A stretch of 39,513 nucleotides of DNA from an uncultured Caryophanales bacterium (GTDB taxonomy: Bacteria; Bacillota_I; Bacilli_A; RF39; UBA660): assembly GCA_947302515.1 (NCBI GenBank), contig CAMYVT010000014.1, positions 1 to 39,513 on the forward strand, in the 5' to 3' direction. The notes beneath the pieces were generated by a model that saw only the letters and a program-made list of their open reading frames with translations, ran no database searches and was not told where the DNA came from. The translations under genes were made by a program, and so were the position numbers. Positions 18,423-27,200 of the stretch are shown here, in pieces. The first letter of the stretch is position 1; each line of letters starts with the position of its first letter.

Positions 18423-18494
18423 GAGGACATTTGGAATACCAAATGCTTCCTGTTTTTGGGTGGCACTTGAGTCTAAAAGACTAAGTGCTTTTTT
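18423..18494 (+). ncRNA. Candidate small RNA, ~72 nt, two hairpins
   Basis: A full promoter predicts a 5' end near 18423 and the RNA ends at a strong terminator. Hairpin 1 is AGGA/TCCT (18424-18427 with 18448-18451), extended by CATTTGG/CCAAATG around an AATA loop. An unpaired linker carries TTTTTGGGTGG. Hairpin 2 is GCACTT-AGTCT/AGACT-AAGTGC (18463-18488) plus six T. No reading frame fits. The GGGTGGCAC string recalls a T-box core, but there is no room for Stem I and the next gene has its own promoter. I do not recognise the family. It might be only the asnS 3' end, but the dedicated promoter argues against that. Confidence 0.55.
18463..18494 (+). terminator. Terminator of the small RNA / asnS
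   Basis: GCACTT and AAGTGC (18463-18468, 18483-18488) enclose AGTCT/AGACT with one bulged G, followed by six T. Confidence 0.85.
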
Positions 18495-18543
18495 ATTATT
18501 TACTGTAAATTTACAATTATTGCTTTTCATGAAAAAAACATAG

Positions 18544-18552
18544 TGTTATAAT
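18544..18552 (+). promoter_or_regulatory. Extended -10 promoter of PP2C gene
   Basis: TGTTATAAT; predicted leader of about 15 nt, with a weak GGTTGG ribosome site at 18561-18566. Confidence 0.65.
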
Positions 18553-18573
18553 AAAAAACAGGTTGGTACAAAT

Positions 18574-19371
18574 ATGAAAATAATACAAGCAGAAACAAAT
18601 ATTGGTTTAATTAGAAAAAATAACGAGGATGTTGCTTTAGCTATTACTCATCCTAAAGATGAAGAAATTCATCTTCTTTTGGTTGCTGATGGAATGGGTG
18701 GTAAAGAACATGGAGAAGTAGCCTCAAAGTATACAGCTAAAACAATAGAAAAATGGTTTAAAGCAAAGAGTCCTAAAGTTTTATCCAATCTAGAAAAAGT
18801 TGAAGATCAATTATATGATTTAATAAATAAAATAAGTAATGATATTATAAAGAAAATAGGTATGAATGTTACTGGAACAACGCTATCTTTAGCAATTATT
18901 ACTAAAAAAGGAACAGTTGTTGCTAATATAGGAGATTCTAGAATATATTGTTATAAAAATAAAAAATTAATTCAAATATCAGAAGATGATTCTGATGTAT
19001 GGTATTTCTATAAATATGGAGCAGTTCAAAAAGATGATTTACGTTTCTTTTATAACAATAATATTATTACTGCATGTATTGGTTTAGCAGAAGAAATATG
19101 TGATGTAAAAGTAGAAATAATTGATAATGATTATGATATTCTACTATTAGTTTCAGATGGTGTGTCTGATTTAATAACAGATAAAAAGATTAAGAAATTA
19201 ATAGATTCAAGTCATAAAAAGAATATACTTGCTAAGATAATACATGAAGCAGTAAATGTAGATCAAAGATTTAGAATACCTCTAAGATTAAAAAGAAAGA
19301 AATTATCTAAATATATTCTTCCTATTCATGGAAGAGATAATGCATCAGGTGCAATTTATATTAATAATTAA
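18574..19371 (+). CDS. PP2C-type serine/threonine protein phosphatase
   Basis: The 265-aa protein has all PP2C metal-binding motifs: D19 in NNEDV, D39 in VADGMGG, D195 in VSDGVSD and D255 in GRDNA, plus NIGDSRIY in the middle. In Bacillota such PrpC/Stp enzymes oppose PASTA-domain kinases that sense cell-wall state. Here no kinase or ribosome-biogenesis gene is adjacent, and the gene stands alone between its own promoter and a terminator. The region after ~residue 150 is a little shorter than usual. The ribosome site is weak. Family is sure, physiological target is unknown. Confidence 0.9.
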   Translation: MKIIQAETNIGLIRKNNEDVALAITHPKDEEIHLLLVADGMGGKEHGEVASKYTAKTIEKWFKAKSPKVLSNLEKVEDQLYDLINKISNDIIKKIGMNVTGTTLSLAIITKKGTVVANIGDSRIYCYKNKKLIQISEDDSDVWYFYKYGAVQKDDLRFFYNNNIITACIGLAEEICDVKVEIIDNDYDILLLVSDGVSDLITDKKIKKLIDSSHKKNILAKIIHEAVNVDQRFRIPLRLKRKKLSKYILPIHGRDNASGAIYINN

Positions 19372-19392
19372 GTCCTAGAAAGGACTTTTTTT
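19370..19392 (+). terminator. Terminator of PP2C gene
   Basis: AAGTCCT/AGGACTT with an AGAA loop, then T residues; it overlaps the stop codon. Confidence 0.85.
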
Positions 19393-19413
19393 GTGTCGAA
19401 AACCACTCAAAAC

Positions 19414-19442
19414 TTGAATTTTTAAGTAAAATATGATATAAT
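19414..19442 (+). promoter_or_regulatory. Promoter with -35 and extended -10
   Basis: TTGAAT (19414-19419), a 17-nt spacer and TATAAT (19437-19442) with TG at 19434-19435. Confidence 0.7.
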
Positions 19443-19468
19443 ATGTCTACCAATTGGGGGTAAAGGTT

Positions 19469-19732
19469 ATGAGTGAAAAACAAAGAAAAATATTAGTGGG
19501 ATTAGAATATTTAGAATTAATATTATCTATTATTGGATTTATTACTTGTTGCTTAGTATTTGCTTTAACTAAAATAAGTGAAAGAACTTTTTTCTATATG
19601 ATTGCTGTTATATTAGGCTTTAATATTATTTATAGTATTCGTAAAATAGAAAAGAGTAAGGGAAATGTAAAAGTAGTTAAATATTCTAAGAAATTATTAC
19701 CTACAGATAGTTATAAAAAGGTGTCTTATTAG
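19469..19732 (+). CDS. Small two-helix membrane protein, unknown function
   Basis: The 87-aa protein has a short charged N-terminus, two hydrophobic helices (about residues 12-36 and 42-58) and a basic C-terminal tail, so both ends probably face the cytoplasm. No family is recognisable. The ATG at 19469 follows GGGGG (19456-19460) at 8-nt spacing; an in-frame TTG at 19454 lies too close to the transcription start to be used. It forms its own transcription unit between two terminators, with a complete promoter. Confidence 0.65.
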   Translation: MSEKQRKILVGLEYLELILSIIGFITCCLVFALTKISERTFFYMIAVILGFNIIYSIRKIEKSKGNVKVVKYSKKLLPTDSYKKVSY

Positions 19733-19744
19733 ACATCTTTTTTA
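19717..19744 (+). terminator. Terminator of small membrane protein gene
   Basis: A 10-bp stem from AAAGGTGTCT and AGACATCTTT (one G-U), with the stop codon inside the hairpin and a T run after it. Confidence 0.85.
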
Positions 19745-19781
19745 TTTTTCATAAATACTTGTTTTATTTTAATAGTTTTTT

Positions 19782-19790
19782 TGTTATAAT
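19782..19790 (+). promoter_or_regulatory. Extended -10 promoter of HerA-like gene
   Basis: TGTTATAAT; predicted transcription start ~19797 and a leader of about 20 nt. Confidence 0.65.
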
Positions 19791-19816
19791 TAAGACATAA
19801 TAAAGGGTGATTTGTG

Positions 19817-21709
19817 ATGCTAGGTAAAATTGAAGAAATAATAGATAATCAAGTTAAAATCAAATTAGATATTGATATTGCCGAACAACCTAGTTTAGTT
19901 AATTTACATGTCGTTTTTGATGATGGAGTAAAAAAGATAGTAGCAGAAATTGCTAATACAAATAAGGAATACATGTATGCTAATGTTGTTGGAGATATTG
20001 TAGATAATGTATTTACTCCGGGTTCTAGTGCAAAACCTTCATTTAAATCAAAAGTAAGATTAATTGAAATGCCAGAATTAGAATTAATATTAGGAAAACA
20101 AGAGCTTTCTAAAGGATTAACTAATTTTGGTACTAGTAATATTTATGAAGGATACAAAATAAATGTAAATATTAATGATTTCTTTAATAGTCATTTTGCT
20201 ATACTAGGAAATACTGGTTCAGGTAAAAGCTGTACTGTAGCATCTATTCTTCAAAAATTATATATGACACATACACCACCAATTAATTCAGGATTATTCT
20301 TCTTTGATGCTTATGGAGAATATACAAATGCTTTTTCTAAAATGAAAGAACATAATCAAGCATTAGGTTATAAGTCATATACAACAAATATCATTGATCC
20401 TGATTGTGAAGTATTAAGAATACCAGTATGGTTATTAGATATTGATGATTTAGCATTATTATTAGATGTTACTAGCCCATCTCAATTACCAATTATTGAA
20501 AAGGCTTTAAAATTAGTTAGAATATTAACTGGTAGAAGTGAAAGCGTTATTCGTCGTAAAAATGATATTATTGCAAGAGCAGTTCAAGATATATTATTAA
20601 GCGGAGCAGAATCTACTAAGATAAGAGATCAAGTAATGGGTGTATTAACTAAGTTTAATACAACAAGTCTAAATCTAGAAACACCTATAGTACAACCTGG
20701 ATATACCAGAACACTAAAACAATGTTTATATGTTGATAAAATAGGTAAAATGCAAGAAATGGAATTGGTAGTAGAATTCATTAGAAATTATATTATTGAA
20801 GATGAATATTTAGATGAATCAGATGCTAATCCATATTATTCATTAAACGATTTAGAATTGGCAATGGATTTTGCTTTAATTAGTGAAGGTATTTTAAAGA
20901 GTAATAAAGTATATGATAATGCTAATGTAATGAGTGTAAGACTTCATTCTTTAGCAACTGGTGAAAATAGACATTACTTTACTTATCCTAAGTATATTAA
21001 TAAAGATCAATTTGTTGAATCATTACTTTGGGACGCTCAAACTAATTCAAGAGTTCAAATAGTTAACTTTAATATTAACTATGTTGATGATCGTATGGCT
21101 AAAATAATTACAAAGATTATTTCTAGAATGTTATTTCAAAAAGCTAGTTTAACTAAGCCTAGAGGAAGTAGAGCATATCACATTATTATTGAAGAGGCAC
21201 ATAGATATGTTCAACATGATAGTGATATAGATATATTGGGATATAATATATTTGAACGTATTACTAAGGAAGGACGTAAATATGGTGTTTTCTTAGCGAT
21301 GATTACTCAACGTCCTAGTGAATTATCAGATACTTGTGTATCTCAATGTGCAAACTTTATGATTTTAAGAACAATGCATCCAGTTGACTTAAAATATATT
21401 AAGGAAATGGTACCAAACATTTCAAATGAAATAGTTCTTCAATTGAAAAATTTAAAACCTGGAAACTGCATAACCTTTGGTACTGCTTTTAAAGTACCTA
21501 CATCAATGTATATAGATCTTCCAGATCCTAGACCATTATCAAATAATGTAGATTTGGAAAAAGTATGGTATGAAGCACCTGCAGCACCTAATCCAAACGA
21601 TGTAGAAATGTTAATGAAAATGCAAATGAATCAAGGAGTTAGACAAGTGCCTCAACAGGTTCAACCTATATCCCCACAACAAGTACAAAACGTAATCAAT
21701 GCTAGATAA
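19817..21709 (+). CDS. HerA/DUF87-family ATPase
   Basis: The 630-aa protein has an N-terminal HAS-barrel-like segment (~1-100), Walker A GNTGSGKS (131-138), a Walker B IIIEE ending at E459-E460 followed by AHRY, and a sensor-like ITQRPSELSD segment. This is the layout of HerA-type hexameric DNA translocases of the FtsK/HerA superfamily. Archaeal HerA works with the NurA nuclease in end resection, and bacterial relatives also occur with Sir2 or other effectors in defence modules. Here no NurA or effector gene is adjacent and the gene ends at a terminator, so it is a solitary copy. The C-terminus (~600-630) is Gln/Pro/Met-rich. ATG at 19817 is preferred to GTG at 19814 by spacing from AAAGGGTG. 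Confidence 0.82.
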   Translation: MLGKIEEIIDNQVKIKLDIDIAEQPSLVNLHVVFDDGVKKIVAEIANTNKEYMYANVVGDIVDNVFTPGSSAKPSFKSKVRLIEMPELELILGKQELSKGLTNFGTSNIYEGYKINVNINDFFNSHFAILGNTGSGKSCTVASILQKLYMTHTPPINSGLFFFDAYGEYTNAFSKMKEHNQALGYKSYTTNIIDPDCEVLRIPVWLLDIDDLALLLDVTSPSQLPIIEKALKLVRILTGRSESVIRRKNDIIARAVQDILLSGAESTKIRDQVMGVLTKFNTTSLNLETPIVQPGYTRTLKQCLYVDKIGKMQEMELVVEFIRNYIIEDEYLDESDANPYYSLNDLELAMDFALISEGILKSNKVYDNANVMSVRLHSLATGENRHYFTYPKYINKDQFVESLLWDAQTNSRVQIVNFNINYVDDRMAKIITKIISRMLFQKASLTKPRGSRAYHIIIEEAHRYVQHDSDIDILGYNIFERITKEGRKYGVFLAMITQRPSELSDTCVSQCANFMILRTMHPVDLKYIKEMVPNISNEIVLQLKNLKPGNCITFGTAFKVPTSMYIDLPDPRPLSNNVDLEKVWYEAPAAPNPNDVEMLMKMQMNQGVRQVPQQVQPISPQQVQNVINAR

Positions 21710-21742
21710 AAAAGAAAAGTAAAAAATATACTTTTTCTTTTT
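21708..21742 (+). terminator. Terminator of HerA-like gene
   Basis: An A/U-rich stem (AAAGAAAAGTA with TACTTTTTCTTT, one bulge) around an AT loop. Confidence 0.65.
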
Positions 21743-21751
21743 GAAAATATA

Positions 21752-21760
21752 TGTTAAAAT
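21752..21760 (+). promoter_or_regulatory. Putative promoter of sepF operon
   Basis: TGTTAAAAT (extended -10 form). The predicted start near 21767 leaves a leader of about 55 nt, longer than those of neighbouring genes. Confidence 0.45.
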
Positions 21761-21821
21761 TATTTATAGTAGAAATATAAAAATTACCATGATTTATGGA
21801 ATTATAAAGGAGAAGGGTAAC

Positions 21822-22265
21822 GTGAAAGATAAATTAAAAGGATTTTTTGGAACAGGAGAAGAAGTAGAAGAAAGAGTTGAAGAGGAAGGATTCTATAAAA
21901 CATCTAGAGAAGAATATCATGAACAAAATGGTATTGCTGGATCTAAAATGATGCTTTTAGAACCACGCGCATACTCTGAAAGTCAACAAATAGCAGATTA
22001 TTTAAAGAAAAGAAATGCTGTAGTAGTTAATCTTAAAAGAGTAACACCAGATCAAGCAAAAAGAATTGTAGATTTCCTATATGGTACAATTTATGCTATA
22101 GATGGAGATATTCAAAAACTAGGTGGAGGAATTTTCCTATGTACTCCAAATAATGTCGTTGTTGATGGAAAAATAAGTGATGAAACAAACCCACAACAAG
22201 CTAATCAACAAGTAAGAGCAGATTATCTAAACGAAGAAAAAGAGACAGAGGACGATTTCTTTTAA
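21822..22265 (+). CDS. sepF: SepF, FtsZ-anchoring cell division protein
   Basis: The 147-aa protein has an acidic N-terminal linker and the SepF core domain: [17 protein letters not shown], then [20 protein letters not shown], then a G-rich [15 protein letters not shown]. SepF polymerises on the membrane and bundles and anchors FtsZ at the division site. The first residues ([10 protein letters not shown]) can form the membrane-binding amphipathic helix. The GTG at 21822 is chosen because it is 9 nt after AAGGAG; in-frame upstream codons to 21741 lie in the promoter. divIVA follows 28 nt later and ileS further on, as in Bacillus. Confidence 0.93.
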   Translation: MKDKLKGFFGTGEEVEERVEEEGFYKTSREEYHEQNGIAGSKMMLLEPRAYSESQQIADYLKKRNAVVVNLKRVTPDQAKRIVDFLYGTIYAIDGDIQKLGGGIFLCTPNNVVVDGKISDETNPQQANQQVRADYLNEEKETEDDFF

Positions 22266-22293
22266 GATTAAATCATAACTCTGAGGTGGTTCT

Positions 22294-22692
22294 ATGGGAA
22301 AATTTGGTTATGAGGAAAACGGTTATAATAAAGAAGAAGTAAATGATTTCATAACCGAAGTAATAACAAAAACAGATGAAGTAATAAAAAAATATAAACA
22401 ACAAGAAAAAGAAATTGATAGATTACAAGAAGAATTAAAGCATTATGAAGAAGTTCATAATACAATTAAAGATGCAGTAGTACTAGATGAAAGTGATCAA
22501 ATTATTAGAGATGCTAAACAAGATGCTTCTGAAATAATAAATGATGCTTTAAAAAGTGCAGAAGAAGTAGAGCGCCAAAGACAATTATTAGAAAGAAATA
22601 TAGAGATCTTTAAAAAGAAATTAAAACTTATCATGGAACAACAACATGTTATTATTGATAAGATAGACGAATTAGAAATAGAAGATAAGTAG
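22294..22692 (+). CDS. divIVA: DivIVA-domain protein
   Basis: The 132-aa coiled-coil protein starts with the DivIVA N-terminal signature: GY...GYNKEEVNDFI at about residues 5-20. Long heptad-rich helices follow, with a central break near VVLDESDQIIRDAKQDA. DivIVA binds negatively curved membrane at poles and septa and recruits division or wall-growth factors. It is shorter than Bacillus DivIVA (~164 aa) but similar in plan. GAGGTGG gives the ribosome site. Its place between sepF and ileS is the classic Bacillota position and supports the name. Confidence 0.88.
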   Translation: MGKFGYEENGYNKEEVNDFITEVITKTDEVIKKYKQQEKEIDRLQEELKHYEEVHNTIKDAVVLDESDQIIRDAKQDASEIINDALKSAEEVERQRQLLERNIEIFKKKLKLIMEQQHVIIDKIDELEIEDK

Positions 22693-22711
22693 ACAGTAGT
22701 CTACTTTTAAT
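22687..22711 (+). terminator. Weak terminator or attenuator after divIVA
   Basis: An 8-bp stem AAGTAGAC/GTCTACTT with an AGTA loop, overlapping the divIVA stop. The T run is short (TTTTAATTT), so part of the transcription may read into the next gene, whose ribosome site follows at once and which has no clear promoter. Confidence 0.55.
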
Positions 22712-22726
22712 TTAAGGAGAAGTAGT

Positions 22727-23908
22727 ATGGATGATGAAATAACTAAAGAAATAAAAACATTAGATGAATTAGAACAGAATCTTATAGATGAAGAAGATCA
22801 AGAAGAAACTCTAGAAGAAGATAATAGTGAAGAAGAAAAAGAAGAAGAAACAAAAGAAAAGAAACCAATTAATAAAAAAATCTTAATAATTGGTGGAATA
22901 ATACTAGCAGTTATCTTATTAATTATAATAATATTGGTGATTGTATTAAATAAAAATAATAATAAAGAAGAACCTAAGAAGAGTAATGAAAGTAAATTTG
23001 TTACAACATTAAAAGAATCATTAAAATCAGGTGATTTTGATGATGCAATAGCAACAGGTTTAAGTGATACTGGAATAAAAGCAGACAAAGTATGTATTAT
23101 TAATATGGATATAGATTCTGATGATGAACAAGAATTAGTAGTATATGCAGAAGATAGTTCTAAAAAAGGTTTATTACAATTAGAAATAGATGATGAAATA
23201 ACATATGATGATCATTATTTATTAGATGCAAAAGATTCTATTGGTTATGCATATTCATCAGAAAAGAGTGATTATTATTGGTATACAGAAGTTACTAAGA
23301 ATTATACAATTGTAAGTAATGCTAAAAAGATTATTAAAGAAGAGGATTTTTTAACATATTATTTCTCATTAACAAAAACCTATAAAGAAAAACCTATATT
23401 AGATCAATGTACTGAATATAATATGGATAAGAAATTAGATGCTAAAAAATTAGAAAAGAATGCAATTACAAATAAAATGATAATAAAAGATAATAAAATA
23501 GATGCAGAATCTGTAAAAGAAGCATATAATAAATATTTAAAAGAAAAAGAAGAAAAAGATGCTAAAGAAAAAGCTGAAGCAGAAGCTAAAGCTAAAGAGG
23601 AAGAGTTAAAACAAAAATTAGCGGGACAATTAGTATTGGGTAATAAAACATACAAATATGGAACATATAATTTATATAATGCTGATGAAGAAATTGAAGG
23701 AACAATGGTATTATATTCAGATCAAACATGTACATATAAAGGTGTAAATTGTACTTTTGCTATTGGAGAAATAAGAGCAGCAAATGATGAGTTGGTTCCA
23801 GGATTTGCTTTAAAATCAGGAGTAACAGGAGTAGCGTTTATTACTTCAGAAGATGAAGGTATATTAATTGAACCAGAAGAAGGACTTTTAGCTAAATACT
23901 CAGGATAA
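22727..23908 (+). CDS. Single-pass membrane protein with acidic cytoplasmic tail, unknown function
   Basis: The 393-aa protein has a very acidic N-terminal ~45 residues, a KK-flanked transmembrane helix (~48-72) and an extracellular part. The latter comprises an alpha/beta segment (~90-245), an Ala/Glu/Lys coiled coil (~268-300) and a small beta-rich C-terminal domain (~300-393). It is a type II-like membrane protein of no recognised family. Its place after sepF-divIVA suggests a link to division or the envelope. The 307-nt gap after it contains the ileS promoter and T-box. A DUF-style extracytoplasmic stress or division accessory is possible but unproven. Confidence 0.65.
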   Translation: MDDEITKEIKTLDELEQNLIDEEDQEETLEEDNSEEEKEEETKEKKPINKKILIIGGIILAVILLIIIILVIVLNKNNNKEEPKKSNESKFVTTLKESLKSGDFDDAIATGLSDTGIKADKVCIINMDIDSDDEQELVVYAEDSSKKGLLQLEIDDEITYDDHYLLDAKDSIGYAYSSEKSDYYWYTEVTKNYTIVSNAKKIIKEEDFLTYYFSLTKTYKEKPILDQCTEYNMDKKLDAKKLEKNAITNKMIIKDNKIDAESVKEAYNKYLKEKEEKDAKEKAEAEAKAKEEELKQKLAGQLVLGNKTYKYGTYNLYNADEEIEGTMVLYSDQTCTYKGVNCTFAIGEIRAANDELVPGFALKSGVTGVAFITSEDEGILIEPEEGLLAKYSG

Positions 23909-23920
23909 TGTAAATAATAG

Positions 23921-23949
23921 TTGTTTTACAAAAATAAATGTGCTATATT
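23921..23949 (+). promoter_or_regulatory. Promoter of ileS T-box transcript
   Basis: TTGTTT (23921-23926), a 17-nt spacer and TATATT (23944-23949) with TG extension. Predicted transcription start is ~23956, at the 5' base of T-box Stem I. Confidence 0.65.
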
Positions 23950-23955
23950 ATAACC

Positions 23956-24172
23956 TGAAAGCAAATGCGAAAGACGGAATATTATGGGATTTGTAGAGAG
24001 TCTATGGCTGGTGAAAATAGATATGAAAATAGTATTCGGATCACTTTCAAGTGCGATTTATGGATAAGATAAATACGGTAACGCGTTATAGTTTTAAGAT
24101 AAGTATTTTACTTATAAATTAAGGTGGTACCACGATTACAAACAATTCGTCCTTATACGAATTGTTTTTTTA
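23956..24172 (+). promoter_or_regulatory. T-box riboswitch (tRNA-Ile) controlling ileS
   Basis: The Stem I base pairs TGAAAG (23956-23961) with CTTTCA (24044-24049). Just before the 3' strand, ATC at 24040-24042 followed by A fits an isoleucine specifier codon. The T-box core AAGGTGGTACCACG lies at 24121-24134; its UGGU would pair with the ACCA end of uncharged tRNA-Ile. A terminator follows at 24141-24172. Uncharged tRNA-Ile should favour the antiterminator and allow ileS transcription. Assignment by core sequence, position and gene is firm; the specifier choice (ATC rather than the nearby ATT) is inferred. Confidence 0.92.
24141..24172 (+). terminator. Regulated terminator of the T-box leader
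   Basis: A 10-bp stem AACAATTCGT/ACGAATTGTT with a CCTTAT loop and seven T. Its 5' strand lies next to the T-box core, as required for the antiterminator switch. Confidence 0.88.
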
Positions 24173-24215
24173 TTTATTCATAAAATAATAATATTCATTA
24201 AAAGGGAGTGTAAAT

Positions 24216-27200
24216 ATGAAATTCAAGAAATTAGAAACAGGAAAAATAAATGAAGTAGAAAAGAAATATAGTGAATATTGGGATAAAAATAAAATATTTG
24301 AAAAAAGTGTTAAACAAAGAAAAGAAAACTTTGTCTTTTATGATGGACCAGCTACTGCTAATGGTATGCCTGGAATTCATCATATGATGGCCAAATTATT
24401 AAAAGATACTATTTGTAAATATAAAGCTATGCAAGGATATCGTGTATTACGTAAAGTAGGATGGGATACTCATGGATTACCAGTAGAAGTTCAAGTAGAA
24501 AAAGAATTAGGCTTTAATGGTAAAGGAGATATTGAAAAATATGGTATTAAAGAATTTAATCAAAAATGTCGTGAGAGTGTTTGGAAAAATGAAAAGTACT
24601 TTACTGAATTTACAAAACAAATGGGTCAATTCATAGACTTAGAACATCCATATGTAACATATGATAATAATTATATTGAAACTGAATGGTGGATTCTAAA
24701 GAAGATATTTGATGAGGGATATATCTATGATGGATTAAAAATAGTACCATGGTGTCCTAGATGTGGAACAGGACTTGCTTCACATGAAGTTGCTCAAGGA
24801 TATAAAGAAATATCTGTAAATACAGTATATGTACCTTTTAAAGCAAAAGATGAAGAAAACACATATTATTTAGTATGGACAACTACTCCATGGACATTAT
24901 TATCAAATGTTGCACTATGTGTAAATCCAAAAGAAACATATGTAAAATGTTTGTCAAAAGGATATAACTTTATAGTTGCTAAAGCTTTAGCAGATAAAAT
25001 CTTAGGGGATTCATATGAAGTAGTTGAAACATATAAAGGAAAAGATTTAGAAGGTAGAGAGTATGAACAATTACTTCCTATCTTAAAAACACAAAAAAAT
25101 AAGAAAGCATTTATTGTTACATGTGATGAATATGTAACTATGGAAGATGGTACTGGTATAGTACATATTGCTCCTGCTTTTGGACAGGATGACTATGAAG
25201 TTGGATTAAAATATGATTTAGCAATGTTAAATCCAGTAGGAGAAGATGGTTGCTTTACAGAAGGTCCATGGAAAGGAAGACTTGTCGTAGATCCAGAACT
25301 AGAAGTAGAAATAATTAAATATCTAGCAGAACAAGATAAATTATTTAAGAAACAAAAGATGAACCATGATTATCCACATTGTTGGAGATGTAAAACACCA
25401 TTAGTGTATTACTCAAAACCATCTTTATATATTAAGACAACTGCTAAACAAAAAGAGATTTTTGAGGAAAATAAAAAGGTTAATTGGTATCCAGACTATG
25501 TTGGAGAAAAAAGATTTGGTAACTGGTTAGAAAATATGAATGACTGGGCAATTTCTAGAAATAGATATTGGGGTACTCCAATTCCTTTATGGAGATGTAG
25601 TTGTGGTCATGATGAAATGATTGGTTCTCGTAAAGAACTAGTAGAAAAAGCAATAGAGAAAATTGATGAGACAATTGAATTACATAGACCATACGTAGAT
25701 GATGTTCATATTAAATGTCCTAAATGTGGTAAAACTATGACAAGAGTTACAGATGTAATGGACTGTTGGTTTGATAGTGGAGCAATGCCATTTGCTCAAT
25801 ATCATTATCCATTTGAAAACAAGAAGTTATTTAATGAACAATTCCCAGCAGATTTTATTTCTGAAGGAATTGATCAAACAAGAGGATGGTTCTATTCATT
25901 AATAGCAGTATCAGTATTTGTTACAGGAAAATCTCCATATAAGAATGTCTTAGTAAATGACTTATTACTAGACAAGAATGGTCAAAAGATGCATAAATCA
26001 CGTGGAAATGCAATTTCTCCATTTGAAATAATGGATGAGTATGGAGCAGACACAGTAAGATTTTATATGGTATATGCATCACCTGTTTGGACTCCATTAA
26101 AATTTGATGTGGATGGATTAAAAGAAATCTATTCAAAATATATTTCTACATTTAAAAATGCTTATTCATTCTTTGAAATGTATGCTAATGCAGATCATAT
26201 TGATCCAAGAGAATATGATATACCAGTAAATGATAGAGAATTAATTGATAGATGGTTATTATCTAAATTAAATAAATTAATAAAAGAAGTAACTGCTGCA
26301 TATGATGAATATGATTTAAATAAAGCTGCTAAATTAGTAGTACCATTCTTAAATGATGACTTATCTAACTGGTATATTAGAAGTAATAGACGTAGATTCT
26401 GGGATTCAGAATTAACTGATTCTAAGAAGGCAGTTTATCTAACTATGTATGAAGCATTGGTTGCTCTATGTAAATTATGTGCTCCAATTACTCCATTCTT
26501 AACAGAAGAAATCTATACAAAATTAACAGGAGATAAATCAGTACATCTAGCAGACTTCCCTAAATATGATAAAGATTTAATAAATGAAGCAGTAGAAGAA
26601 AGAATGGATTTAGTTAGAGATGTATGTTCATTAGGTAGATTTGCTCGTGAAGAAGTAAATATCAAAGTACGTCAACCAATTAGTAGTTTAATTCTTCCAA
26701 AAAGTGATGAAATGATTATAGGAGATTTATTACCAGTAATTGAAGAAGAATTAAATGTAAAAGAAGTTAAATTTAAGAAAGATATGACAGAATATTTAGA
26801 GTATATTGTTAAACCAAACTTCCAAGTATTAGGTAAAACTTTAGGACCAAAAATAAAAGAATTACAACAAGTTATTTCAAAACTAACAAGTACTGAAATA
26901 AGTAAGATTAATGAAGGCGGTCTAACAGTAAAACTAGCTGGAGAAGACTTTGAACTTAATAATGAAAATACATTAGTATCTATTAAACAAAAAGAAGGAT
27001 ATGCTTCAACTTCTAATAATAGAACAATAGTAGTATTAGATACAGAATTAACTGAAGATTTAATTCTAGAAGGTTTAGCCCGTGAATTTGTTCGTAAAGT
27101 ACAATCTCTACGTAAAGAAGCAGACTTTGTAATTACAGATCATATTAAGATTTATTACAATGGAACTGACAAAGTAGATGAAATGCTAAAAGTATTTAGA

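Noticed and set aside
18421..18488. T-box-like string GGGTGGCAC followed by a terminator hairpin after asnS
   Set aside because: There are only about 35 nt between the predicted transcript start and this string, too little for Stem I and a specifier loop, and the next gene has its own promoter. It is kept as an unknown small RNA instead.
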